A DNA stretch of 64,000 nt from Stenotrophomonas sp. ISL-67 (GTDB lineage: Bacteria > Pseudomonadota > Gammaproteobacteria > Xanthomonadales > Xanthomonadaceae). Of this stretch, positions 22,003 through 30,164 are shown piece by piece. Location: contig NZ_JAGGRL010000009.1 in NCBI RefSeq assembly GCF_018612915.1, positions 1-64,000 of the forward strand, given 5' to 3'. Position 1 is the stretch's first letter, and the number at the start of each line of letters is the position of its first letter. The position numbers were made by a program, and so were the translations under genes. The notes beneath the pieces were generated by a model, which saw only the letters and a program-made list of their open reading frames with translations, ran no database searches and was not told the origin of the DNA.

Positions 22003-23027
22003 CCTGTGTGCGCTTGATTCACTTCCACAGTGACGTGCACCAATTCCTGATGCACGGCCAGTGCATCACGGAACACATCCGCTGACAGGTCGCCTTCGGT
22101 CACCACGCTGGCCACCACCGCGTACTTGCCGCGGCCGACCTGCCAGACATGCAGATCGGACAGCTTCGCCGCCCACGGGCCTTCCTCGATCACTTCGCGC
22201 ACTTCAGCCACTACCGGGGCATCCATCTGCGCATCCAGAAGGATGCGACCGGTGTCGCGCAGCAGGCCGATCGCCCAGACCGTTACCAGTACCGCGCCCA
22301 CCAACCCCATCAGCGGGTCGAGCCATGCCGCACCCCAAAGCTTGCCGCCGATCAACGCCACGATGGCCAGCACCGAGGTGGCAGCGTCGGCGATGACATG
22401 CAGATAGGCCGAGCGCAGATTGAGATCCTGGCCATGCGCGTGGTGGCCTGCGCCGTGTTCGTGTCGCCCGTGCCCATGGTCATGATGGTGGTGCTCGTGG
22501 TTGTGCCTATGACCATGACCATGACCATGACCATGACCATGACCATGACCATGACCATGACCATGTCCGTCACTGTCATGCAGCCACCACGCGCAGATCA
22601 GGTTGACCACCAACCCGACCACCGCAATGGCGATGGCCTGGTTGTAGTGGATGCTGCTGGGCGAGAACAGGCGTTCCGTGGATTGCACGGCCATCAACAG
22701 CGCCACGCCCAGCAGCGCGATGGCGCTGGTGTAGCCACCGAGGATCTCGATCTTCCAGGTGCCGAAGGCGAAGCGGCCATCGTGCGCGTAGCGCCGCGCA
22801 CATGCGTAGGCGAACGCCGCCATGCCCAGGGCGAGCGCATGCGAGCTCATGTGCCAGCCGTCGGCCAGCACGGCCATGGAGTTGAACCACCAGCCCCCGA
22901 AGATCTCGACCACCATCATCACGGTGGTGAGGTAGAGAGCCTGGCGGGTGCGGCGTTCGGCCAGCGGGTTGCCGTCGTCGAAACGATGGCTGTGGCGGCG
23001 GGCGTCTGCGGTGGCAGTAAGGCTCAT
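21999..23027 (-). CDS. dmeF: cation diffusion facilitator, DmeF-type Co/Ni efflux
   Basis: A 342-residue CDF exporter with six membrane helices. Metal-site residues appear in 'VLADGWHMSSHALALG' (D56, H59, H63) and 'YLHVIADAATSVLAI'. A His-rich cytoplasmic loop lies between helices 4 and 5, with ten Gly-His pairs followed by a second His-rich block, and the C-terminal cytoplasmic domain ends the protein. DmeF proteins export Co2+ and Ni2+ in exchange for protons. The gene is divergent from a RcnR-like regulator with a shared operator. The GH tract is a nine-unit hexanucleotide repeat that can vary in length without frameshift. Its stop codon is supplied by the repeat 21842-22002. Confidence 0.9.
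   Translation of the reverse strand: MSLTATADARRHSHRFDDGNPLAERRTRQALYLTTVMMVVEIFGGWWFNSMAVLADGWHMSSHALALGMAAFAYACARRYAHDGRFAFGTWKIEILGGYTSAIALLGVALLMAVQSTERLFSPSSIHYNQAIAIAVVGLVVNLICAWWLHDSDGHGHGHGHGHGHGHGHGHGHRHNHEHHHHDHGHGRHEHGAGHHAHGQDLNLRSAYLHVIADAATSVLAIVALIGGKLWGAAWLDPLMGLVGAVLVTVWAIGLLRDTGRILLDAQMDAPVVAEVREVIEEGPWAAKLSDLHVWQVGRGKYAVVASVVTEGDLSADVFRDALAVHQELVHVTVEVNQAHTG
22509..22562 (-). repeat. ATGACC x9 tandem repeat encoding Gly-His pairs
   Basis: Nine perfect 6-bp units inside dmeF (GGTCAT on the coding strand, Gly-His each). Slippage adds or removes two residues at a time in the metal-binding loop and keeps the frame. Confidence 0.95.
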
Positions 23028-23047
23028 GGGGCGGGGCTATGATTGGA

Positions 23048-23068
23048 ATATACCCCCATAGGGTATAT
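23048..23068. promoter_or_regulatory. DmeR/RcnR-type operator between dmeF and dmeR
   Basis: ATATACCC-CCATA-GGGTATAT is an 8-bp-arm palindrome with a C/G tract, lying between the divergent dmeF (start 23027) and dmeR (start 23080) codons. It resembles the T-A-C-C-C / G-G-G-T-A operators of the CsoR/RcnR family. Confidence 0.8.
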
Positions 23069-23079
23069 GCTTTGACCCC

Positions 23080-23355
23080 ATGGCGCATGTTCAACAACAA
23101 CGTAAGGCCCTTCTGGCCCGGGTCCGGCGCATGGCCGGGCAGGTGTCTGCCCTGGAAACCTCGCTGCAGTCCGACGATGCCGACTGCACCGACGTACTGA
23201 TGCAGGCCTCGGCGGTGCGCGGTGCCGCGCATGCCCTGCTGATGGCGCTGCTGGACGACCACCTGCAGGCGCACGTGGTATCGCCGGAAGATCCGGCCGA
23301 ACGGGCCGCCGAAGCCCAGGTGCTGGTGAAGCTGCTACGCGCCTACGGCCAGTAG
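23080..23355 (+). CDS. dmeR: RcnR/CsoR-family metal-responsive repressor, DmeR-like
   Basis: A 91-residue all-helical regulator. The Ni/Co ligand set of RcnR is conserved: H3, C36, H61 and H65 ('DDHLQAHVV'). This fits Ni/Co sensing rather than the Cu (CsoR) or formaldehyde (FrmR) sets. The ATG lies 11 bases after the palindromic operator, so binding would block both divergent promoters until metal releases it. The TAG stop is the TAG in the GTAG head of the repeat 23352-23515. Confidence 0.88.
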   Translation: MAHVQQQRKALLARVRRMAGQVSALETSLQSDDADCTDVLMQASAVRGAAHALLMALLDDHLQAHVVSPEDPAERAAEAQVLVKLLRAYGQ

Positions 23356-23515
23356 AGCCAGGCCGCGCCAGATGACCAACAGGCGCCGTTTCGATCAACG
23401 CGTCGCCACGCGTCCGGGTGTAACCGCATAGGCACTGGACAGGGATGTATGCCTGGCTGCCCTGCGTCCGGCGCGCGTGCACCTGAAACACCATCCACGC
23501 AGGGCGTGGATCTAC
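23352..23515 (+). repeat. ~164-bp REP-bounded repeat, copy B
   Basis: A homologue of 21842-22002 in the same orientation, starting GTAGAGCCAGGCCGCGCC. Its right end is itself a complete SMAG hairpin (ATCCACGC/GCGTGGAT, GTAG head on the minus strand, 23492-23515). Its GTAG head contains the dmeR stop codon. Confidence 0.75.
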
Positions 23516-23541
23516 GGTGTAGGGCGGCGGCGCACCCAATC

Positions 23542-23913
23542 TCAATGACGATGGCGGCGCCAGGCGTTCCAGATGTGGGTGCTGGCCAGGAGCAGGCTGC
23601 CGGCTACCGTCATGGGGGTTTCGGCGTCGTGGCTTGGCCAACCGGCGGCACCTGCCAACAGCAGCAGGAGGCCTACCGCTGCCGTCATGCCGGCGAAGGC
23701 CGGCAGCGGCTGCTGGCGATGGGCGCGCCAAAGCGCGAAGCCGGTAGTCGGGGCGGCGATGGCCACGAACACGATGTGCACCCACTCCGCTTCGGCCCAT
23801 ACCCCCATCAGCGGCAGGGCGGCAGCGAGCAGCGGCAAGGCCAGACAGTGCAGCAGGCACAGGCTGGAAAGGGCGATGGCGCCGGCGTCGAGCAGGGCGT
23901 TGGAGGTCTTCAT
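23542..23913 (-). CDS. MerC-domain membrane protein, probably Zur-regulated
   Basis: A 123-residue protein with four hydrophobic helices. The conserved 'LCLLHCLALPLLAAALP' (paired cysteines/His in helix 1) is the MerC-domain signature. Classical MerC carries mercury, but chromosomal MerC-domain proteins often lie in zinc-limitation regulons. A Zur-like palindrome at 23938-23952 overlaps the likely promoter (TTGGAA-N17-TATATA on the minus strand). No mer genes are nearby, so a zinc-related role is more likely than mercury resistance. That is inference from the box. Confidence 0.8.
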   Translation of the reverse strand: MKTSNALLDAGAIALSSLCLLHCLALPLLAAALPLMGVWAEAEWVHIVFVAIAAPTTGFALWRAHRQQPLPAFAGMTAAVGLLLLLAGAAGWPSHDAETPMTVAGSLLLASTHIWNAWRRHRH

Positions 23914-23937
23914 GGGGGAGGGGTCTGGAACGGGTGG

Positions 23938-23952
23938 TGTTATATAGTAACA
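23938..23952. promoter_or_regulatory. Zur-like box upstream of the merC-domain gene
   Basis: TGTTATATAGTAACA is a 5-5-5 dyad (TGTTA-TATAG-TAACA) close to the Zur consensus GTTATA-n-TATAAC. It is 25 bases before the start codon and covers the candidate -10 element. Confidence 0.6.
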
Positions 23953-24027
23953 TTCAAGTCCGCTTCCAATCTTTCGTCGTCCTGACTGCAGTTCTCACCC
24001 CAATCAACGCTCGCTTGCCGGTCAGGT

Positions 24028-24062
24028 GCTACGTGGGACACGCCATGCGTGTCCCACGTAGC
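24028..24062. terminator. 15-bp-arm palindrome (REP-like) after the ABC-F gene
   Basis: GCTACGTGGGACACG (24028-24042) and its exact complement (24048-24062) flank CCATG. It contains the GTAG-type REP core 'GACACGCCATGCGTGTC' that recurs at 42389-42487. It probably serves as a 3' hairpin for the minus-strand ABC-F transcript. Confidence 0.7.
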
Positions 24063-24077
24063 AGCGGCCCCACGCAA

Positions 24078-25688
24078 TCACAGCCGCTGCAACTCCCAGC
24101 CCTTCGCGGTGGCATCCAGCAGATGGGTCAGCTGCACTGCATCCAGCAGCGCCTGGTCGTGCGAGACGATCACCACGCTGCCGCGATACTGGTTGAGCAT
24201 CTGCAACAAGGCGGCAAGCGAGGCCAGGTCCAGGTGGTTGCCGGGTTCGTCGAGCAGCAGCAGTTGTGGGGGTGCTTCCGCGTAGAGCACGGCCGCCAAC
24301 GCGGCCTTGACCCGTTCGCCACCACTCAAGGTAGCCAGTGGGCGCAGACTGCGCTCGGCATCCAGGCCGAGCAGGGCCAACTGGGTGCGCAGCGTGGCAT
24401 CGCTGGCTTGTGGGTTCGCGCGCTGCAACAGCTGCAATGCGGAGTCCTCCGCGGGTAGCGAGGACAGCGTCTGGTCGAGCAGGGCGGTGGTGGCCGCGCG
24501 CTTGACCTCGCCCTTGAGTGCCTGCACTTCACCGGCCAGCACCCGCAGCAGGGTGGACTTGCCACTGCCGTTGCGGCCACGCACGCCGATGCGGTCGCCG
24601 CGCTGGAGGTGCAGGGTGATGTCCTGCCAGGGCGCCTCCACCCACGGCAGCTGCACGTCGGCAAGCGTGGCTACCTGTTGCGGGCCGGGCGTGGCCAGGC
24701 ATGGCCCGAGCATCGCAATCCGGGTGACGTCGTCGACGCCCGCCGCCGCCTCGCGCACCCGGCTGTCGGCCTCTGCGCGCCGTTCAAGCTGCTGCGCCTG
24801 CAGCCGACCGGCGCTGTTCTCTGCGCGGTTCTTCATGCCGCCGAGCAGGATAGGCGCCTGGTTGGCGTTGCGGGCATCGCGCTGCGCGCGTGATTGGCGG
24901 TGTTCCTGCCGCTCGTGCTGTTCGCGCAGTGCTGCTTGTTCATGCCGCCGCTCGCGCTTGCGCAGGGCCAGCTCGGCTTCGGCATTGGCCCGCTCGGCCT
25001 GCTTCTGCTCGGCATACAGATCGTAATTGCCGCCGTAACTGCGCAACCCCGTGGGCGTGAGCTCGACAATGCGCTGCATCTCCCGCAGCAGGGCGCGGTC
25101 ATGGCTGATGACGATCAGCCCGCCACGCCATTGCGCCAGCGCATCGATCAGCCGCGTTCGATGCGCGCTGTCGAGGTGGTTGCTGGGCTCGTCCAGCACC
25201 AGCGCGTCGGCGTCGGACAGCAGGGCGCCGGCCAGCGCCACCTGCATGGCCTGGCCGCCGCTGAGCAGGGAAGCCGGCGCTGCGGGATCCAAATCGGGCA
25301 GGCCGAGCTGCCGCCACTGCGCCTGCAGTTGCTCACGCAGGGTCCAGCGCTCGCCGATCAGGGCGAAGTCGTGAGGGTCCACGCTGCCGGCTTCGATCCG
25401 GTCCAGCGCATCCAGCACCGGGGCGACGCCCGCCAGGTCGGCAATGCGGCCGGGCACCACGCCGCTGTGCTGGGCCAGCAGGTGGACGTGGCCCTGCCGC
25501 TGGATATGGCCGCTGCTGGGCAGCAGTTGGCCGGCCAACAGGCGGCCGAGCATGCTCTTGCCCACGCCGTTGCTACCAACCAGGCCGGTGGGGGTGGTAT
25601 CGAACGAAGCGGAAAGCTCAGGGAAGAGCACCCGGCCATCGGGCAGGGTGAATGTCACGCGGTCGAGCGTGAGGGCGAATGCGGTCAT
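24078..25688 (-). CDS. ABC-F family ATPase
   Basis: A 536-residue cytoplasmic protein starting at ATG 25688 behind GGAGG (the frame runs further but without support). It has two ABC domains: Walker A 'GSNGVGKS' (38-45) with 'LLSGGQAMQ' and 'LVLDEPSNHLD', then 'GRNGSGKS' with 'LSGGERVKA' and 'LLLDEPGNHLD'. Between them is an Arg/Glu/Gln-rich interdomain linker. There are no membrane segments, which places it in ABC-F, the ribosome-associated translation factors and antibiotic-resistance proteins. The subgroup is uncertain; the second ATPase cassette is followed by almost no C-terminal extension. Confidence 0.88.
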   Translation of the reverse strand: MTAFALTLDRVTFTLPDGRVLFPELSASFDTTPTGLVGSNGVGKSMLGRLLAGQLLPSSGHIQRQGHVHLLAQHSGVVPGRIADLAGVAPVLDALDRIEAGSVDPHDFALIGERWTLREQLQAQWRQLGLPDLDPAAPASLLSGGQAMQVALAGALLSDADALVLDEPSNHLDSAHRTRLIDALAQWRGGLIVISHDRALLREMQRIVELTPTGLRSYGGNYDLYAEQKQAERANAEAELALRKRERRHEQAALREQHERQEHRQSRAQRDARNANQAPILLGGMKNRAENSAGRLQAQQLERRAEADSRVREAAAGVDDVTRIAMLGPCLATPGPQQVATLADVQLPWVEAPWQDITLHLQRGDRIGVRGRNGSGKSTLLRVLAGEVQALKGEVKRAATTALLDQTLSSLPAEDSALQLLQRANPQASDATLRTQLALLGLDAERSLRPLATLSGGERVKAALAAVLYAEAPPQLLLLDEPGNHLDLASLAALLQMLNQYRGSVVIVSHDQALLDAVQLTHLLDATAKGWELQRL

Positions 25689-25856
25689 GCGACCTCCAGG
25701 AATGCCAAGGACTCCCCCTGCGAACAGGGCGGGAAGGAGACTGGCCGTCAAACGACGGCGGCATTACTGGCGCATGCAGGCACACCTCATTACGGGGGCG
25801 GCTGGATGCCGCGCATCCATTATAGGGCTGCATTCCAACCGGCCGATGAACCCCCT

Positions 25857-27455
25857 CTACTCCGTGATCCCGTTGGGATTACGCATATCCTCCGGCGCCA
25901 TGCCGTACTGCGTTCGCCGCTGCTCATGGAAGGTGATGAACTCCGGCCCCGGCAGCGGCCGCGAGAACAGCCAGCCCTGCCCGAATTCCACCTGCCGCGA
26001 CTGCAGGTAAGCCAGCTGCGCCGAGGTTTCGATGCCCTCGGCCACGGTAAACAAGCCCAGGGTCTTGGCCATGTCGATGATGTGCGAGGTGACCGGGCTG
26101 GTGGCGCTGTGGGTGCCGATGGAGTCGATGAACGATTTGTCGATCTTCAACGCATCCAGCGGCAGCTGCTGCAGGTACTGCAGGCTGGAATAGCCGACGC
26201 CGAAATCATCAATGGCCACGCAGTGCCCGGCACGCCGCGCGGCGGCAAGCGAGGTGCGCGCCCCCTGGATATCGAGGAAGCCACGCTCGGTGGCTTCCAG
26301 CCAGATCTGCTGCGGATGGATGCCGCTGCCGACCAGCTTCCCCGACAGCACCTTCAGGGCACGGCCGCTGCTGACATCGCCGGCGGACAGGTTGATGGCG
26401 ATATGCGCGCTGCGGTCGTGGATGAGCAGCTCGCGCATGTCGCTGATCACCAGGTCCATGACGTGGTCGGTGAGTGCTTCGATCAGGCCGGTTTCTTCGG
26501 CCACGGGTATGAACAGATCCGGCCGCACCTGGGTGCCGTCGGCGCGTGACCAGCGCACCAGTGCCTCGGCACCTACGCAGATGCCGGTGTCCAGTTCGAT
26601 GATGGGCTGGTAATCCATGCGGAATTCGCGGCGGCGCACCGCGCTGGAAAGTTCGTTGCGCAGCGACACGCGACGGCGTGAGAGCCAGATGCCGGCGACG
26701 GTGGCCAATATCGCGCCGACCGCGGCCAGCGGCACCAGCTGCCAGAACTGCTGCTGGAAGGCGGCCGCCAGCCTGACGCGCGGGGCGATGGCGATGGCCA
26801 GCCATTCCTGGTCCTGCGCGCTGGCGAACAGCGTGCGCGGGGTGTGCCCGTTGTGCGGTTCGCGCAACAGGCGCTGCAGCAGTTCCGGGTCGGCCATGGG
26901 CTGCTGGGCGATCAGCCGGCCATCGGGCGTTGCCACCGCCAACCGCACGTTGGGGTCGGCGATGACGTCCACGAACCGGGAAGGGTCCACCAGGATGTCA
27001 TGGCGCCCCATCTGCAGCGACAGCAGCGACGCGCCATCGCCCGCCAAGGGCCGCACGCCGAGGGTGATGGAGGCACCGTCGGCGGTGATGTGGTCCGGGG
27101 TAGGCTCGGGCACCAGGTCCTCGACCTTGCCCCAGGAAGTGCAGCGCAGCCGGCCTTCCTCGAAATAGCCGACCTGTTCGGCCGAGATGGTGGCCAGCGC
27201 CAGGCTGCGCATCAGCTTCACATGTTCGGGTGAACAACCGGGCAGCTGGGACTGGTTGAGCTTGCGCAGGGCCAGCAGGCCGGCCTCGTAGGCACGGTGG
27301 GCGCGCTGCAGGGTGCGTTCGGCGGTGCGCTCGAGACGGTCGGTTTCGGCCACTTGGGCGCGGCTCCAGCTGATGTAGACCAGCGCGGCCACAGGCAGGA
27401 TGGCCCCAAGCAGCGCGGCAAGCGCAATGGCGGCGATGGTGCTGGCGCGCTTCAA
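25857..27455 (-). CDS. CSS-motif EAL c-di-GMP phosphodiesterase
   Basis: A 532-residue protein. N-terminal helix ~8-28, a periplasmic region ~29-240 and a second helix ~240-260 form the CSS-type input domain, with cysteines in 'LPGCSPEHVKLMR' and 'GRLRCTSWG' (CTS instead of CSS). Residues ~270-515 are an EAL domain with 'EALVRW', 'LSAGDVSS', 'EATERG', 'DDFGVGYSSL', 'KIDKSFID' and 'EGIE', so catalytic residues look intact. CSS-EAL enzymes such as E. coli PdeC are controlled by periplasmic disulfide status. No GGDEF domain is present. It probably lowers c-di-GMP near the membrane and affects motility or biofilm. Confidence 0.87.
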   Translation of the reverse strand: MKRASTIAAIALAALLGAILPVAALVYISWSRAQVAETDRLERTAERTLQRAHRAYEAGLLALRKLNQSQLPGCSPEHVKLMRSLALATISAEQVGYFEEGRLRCTSWGKVEDLVPEPTPDHITADGASITLGVRPLAGDGASLLSLQMGRHDILVDPSRFVDVIADPNVRLAVATPDGRLIAQQPMADPELLQRLLREPHNGHTPRTLFASAQDQEWLAIAIAPRVRLAAAFQQQFWQLVPLAAVGAILATVAGIWLSRRRVSLRNELSSAVRRREFRMDYQPIIELDTGICVGAEALVRWSRADGTQVRPDLFIPVAEETGLIEALTDHVMDLVISDMRELLIHDRSAHIAINLSAGDVSSGRALKVLSGKLVGSGIHPQQIWLEATERGFLDIQGARTSLAAARRAGHCVAIDDFGVGYSSLQYLQQLPLDALKIDKSFIDSIGTHSATSPVTSHIIDMAKTLGLFTVAEGIETSAQLAYLQSRQVEFGQGWLFSRPLPGPEFITFHEQRRTQYGMAPEDMRNPNGITE

Positions 27456-27714
27456 GCGGACCTCTCTGCCCGGCTGGGCGTGGAATGAGCCCTATATGAC
27501 CATCTGGAACGGACGTTTGGAACAGGGCTTCACGTAGATTCCTGTCGGTATTTCCCCAGTGTCGGTATCAGGTCGCATTGGCAAGGTGAAGCCGTCTGTC
27601 CAACCGCCTGCTGCGCTCCAACAGCCCCGGGGCCGGATTCACCTGCAGTTCGCACCGCCGGCCGGATGATCGCGCCACCCCCCCGATCTGATCGCTCTTG
27701 GCGGCCCCGGAGCC

Positions 27715-28488
27715 ATGAAGCCCCTGTTGCCTGCCGCGCTGGCCCTGCTGCCGCTGCTGCTGCCCGGTACGGCGGGCGCGCGCACGGTCTACCGCTGCGT
27801 GCAGAACAACACGGTCAGCCTGGCGACCGCGCCGGAGCCGGGCTCGACGTGCAAGGCGCGGCAGATCGACGACAACGCGGTGCAGGCCCCCAACCTGTGG
27901 GGCAACATGGGGGTGTTCAGCGGCACGTTGTACGAGCGCGAACAGGACGGGCAGCGGGTGTATTCCACCCGCAACCTGCCCGGGTCGCGGGTGTTCCTGA
28001 AGTTCACCGTGGCCACGCCGCCGGGTGAACCGGCGCACGAAGGGCTGGGCAAGGTCGGCCCACCGCAGCTCAACCGGCATGCGAAGCAGTTCAAGGCGGC
28101 CGCACGCGCGACCGGGGTGGACGATGCCTGGCTGCGTGCGATTGCCCATGCCGAAAGCGGTTTCGACGCCGGTGCGGTGTCGCCCAAGGGCGCGCAGGGG
28201 GTGATGCAGTTGATGCCCGATACCGCCACCGAACTGGGCGTGTCCGACCCGTTGTCGGCCGAGCAGTCGATCAACGGCGGGGCGCGTTACCTGAAAGCGC
28301 TGCTGGCGCGCTACAAGGGCGACCGCACGCTGGCGGCGGCCGCCTACAACGCCGGCATCGGCGCGGTGACCCGCTACAAGGGCGTGCCGCCGTATGCCGA
28401 AACGCTGGCCTACGTGGAAAAGGTGGGCGCGCTGTACATGCGCTACCGCGAGGCGATGGGGTTCAAGGCCGAGACGCCGGCGCGGTAG
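27715..28488 (+). CDS. lytic transglycosylase (SLT domain)
   Basis: A 257-residue exported protein with signal peptide to about residue 22. N-terminal ~25-110 is a Cys-containing domain of unknown role ('VYRCVQNN', 'GSTCKARQ'). Residues ~120-245 are the soluble lytic transglycosylase fold: catalytic E147 in 'AHAESGFDAGAVSPKGAQG', 'MQLMPDTA', 'NGGARYLKALL', 'AAYNAGIGAV'. It cleaves glycan strands in the periplasm; DUF4124-like heads of this type occur in Xanthomonadaceae. Its end faces the convergent TPR-like gene with 16 bases between. Confidence 0.88.
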   Translation: MKPLLPAALALLPLLLPGTAGARTVYRCVQNNTVSLATAPEPGSTCKARQIDDNAVQAPNLWGNMGVFSGTLYEREQDGQRVYSTRNLPGSRVFLKFTVATPPGEPAHEGLGKVGPPQLNRHAKQFKAAARATGVDDAWLRAIAHAESGFDAGAVSPKGAQGVMQLMPDTATELGVSDPLSAEQSINGGARYLKALLARYKGDRTLAAAAYNAGIGAVTRYKGVPPYAETLAYVEKVGALYMRYREAMGFKAETPAR

Positions 28489-28504
28489 GCGGAAGTGGAG
28501 AGGC

Positions 28505-30025
28505 TCAGTTGGCGAACAGCGGGTAGGTGTCGATGCGACCCACGCGGTTCACGGCGGCCTGCACATCGGCGCGCTGCTTGAGTTCCTCCCAGCTTGCATG
28601 CAGTTCCGCATCAGCGGGCAGCACCGGTGCACGGAGCACGCCCTGCAGGTCGAACAGGGCGGTGCCGCGCTCCATCGGATCGGCCAGCTGCTCGAGCAGG
28701 CTTGCGGCGGCCTCATCCATGCGGTGGTCAACCAACAGGCTCTCGCGATAGTGGTCCGGCGCGAGCGCACGGTTGGCCAGCAGCCGCTCACGCGCACGCT
28801 GTGCAGCCGCGGCATCCTTGAGCTGCAGGGCAGCGCGGAGCTCGATCAGCGCCTGCGTGCTCGCGCCGTAGGCGCTCATGTCGTCGCCCACGCTCTGCAT
28901 GATCTCCCGCGCCTTCAGCGGGAGGTCCAGCGCTACGTACAAGCTGGCCAGGTTGAGGTTCTGGCTGACCGTATCTCCTTGTGGGTCAGTCATGCGCAGG
29001 GCCAGCAGCTGGGCAGCCAGCGCGTCGTCGGGCTTGCCGAGCCGGCGCAATGCGCGGCTGCGGATGTCGAGCATCCAGGCAACGTAGCGGCCCTTGCCGG
29101 GCGGTGCCACGGTGGCCTCGGTGGCGGCCACGGCCAGTGTCTCGGTCATGCCGACCACGTCCTGCAGTTCGCCGGCGACCATGAGCGCGCTGCTCAATTC
29201 CACGGCGGTTTCGTTCAAGCCTGGCGCCAGCATGGCGTCCACGCGCAGCTGATCGATATGGCGGCGCGCGGCCGCCACCGGGTCATGGCGCGGGTCGTCG
29301 CGGCGCAGGTAAGGATCGAAGCGCTTGTCGGCACGCAGCCGCACCAGGGGGATGGGGGCATCGATGCGTTCCAGCGTGGCGGCCACTTTGTCGCCCTGGC
29401 CGGCTTCGGCCTGCAGGGTGGCCAGCACCACCCACAGCTCGGCAGGTTCGATGCCTTCGATCTTCCACTCCGAATCGAACAGGCCCTGCAGCACGGCCAG
29501 GCGCTTGGCCGGCTGGTGCTTCAACTGCGTGTCCAGCTGCCAGACCATTTGGGGGGACATGTCCGGCGCGCCATCGCTGTCGGCAATGGCGCGCACGACG
29601 CTGTCAGCGGCCGCTTCGGGCTGCTGTTCGACCATCTGGGACCAGGCCAGCCGCAGCCGTGCATAGGCATTTCGCGGGTTGACCGCCAGCGCCTGTTGCA
29701 GGCGTTGAAGCACTACCGCACCCTGTTTCTGCGCACCGGCCACCATCGCGGCAGAGGCCCAGACATGGCTGCGGTTTTCGACGTCGATATTCGCCAGGCG
29801 TGGATCGGCCAGCAGGCGATCAATGATGATGGACGCTCCCAGGCTGTCGCCACGGTCGGCCTGCTGCAGGGCGGCGCCGAACTCGACGAGATACGCGGTG
29901 TTCGCGGTGGGTGCCGCGCTGCTGGCGTCCACGGTGGCGCCGCTGCCTGCAGTGGCCGCCGTTGCAACAGGCGCTACGCACAGTGACAACAGCAGGGCGA
30001 GGGTGGTGCCGGTGCGACAGGTCAT
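28505..30025 (-). CDS. exported TPR-like repeat protein
   Basis: A 506-residue protein. ATG 30025 is chosen because AAGGAAGG lies nine bases upstream and the signal peptide 'TLALLLSLCVAPVATA' follows. The rest is almost entirely helical with several degenerate tetratricopeptide units ('AVNPRNAYARLRLAWSQM', 'SRALRRLGKPDDALAAQLLA', 'LNLASLYVALDLPLKAREI'). No enzyme motif. Periplasmic scaffold or regulator role is possible. Divergent from the NHL/M23 gene with 139 bases between. Confidence 0.7.
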   Translation of the reverse strand: MTCRTGTTLALLLSLCVAPVATAATAGSGATVDASSAAPTANTAYLVEFGAALQQADRGDSLGASIIIDRLLADPRLANIDVENRSHVWASAAMVAGAQKQGAVVLQRLQQALAVNPRNAYARLRLAWSQMVEQQPEAAADSVVRAIADSDGAPDMSPQMVWQLDTQLKHQPAKRLAVLQGLFDSEWKIEGIEPAELWVVLATLQAEAGQGDKVAATLERIDAPIPLVRLRADKRFDPYLRRDDPRHDPVAAARRHIDQLRVDAMLAPGLNETAVELSSALMVAGELQDVVGMTETLAVAATEATVAPPGKGRYVAWMLDIRSRALRRLGKPDDALAAQLLALRMTDPQGDTVSQNLNLASLYVALDLPLKAREIMQSVGDDMSAYGASTQALIELRAALQLKDAAAAQRARERLLANRALAPDHYRESLLVDHRMDEAAASLLEQLADPMERGTALFDLQGVLRAPVLPADAELHASWEELKQRADVQAAVNRVGRIDTYPLFAN

Positions 30026-30164
30026 GGGGTGCATCCTTCCTTGGCGTAGGCCCCGATTGAAACCGGTATGCGCCATCCACACAAGTCGGCGCGCGCGCGG
30101 GGTTTGCAGGCACGCGCCGAGCGGCTAAGGTCGTGTCCCGAACTGGCAGCAGGCAAGGACAGCG

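Noticed and set aside
22509..22562. CRISPR-like short tandem array
   Set aside because: Units are contiguous hexamers without spacers and lie inside a coding region.
22149..23042. Plus-strand ORF opposite dmeF with repeated Met-Thr
   Set aside because: It is the reverse reading of the Gly-His hexanucleotide repeat and of a clear CDF transporter; no ribosome site.
23542..23913. Mercury resistance operon
   Set aside because: Only a MerC-domain gene is present; no merR, merT, merP or merA, and a Zur-like box is upstream.
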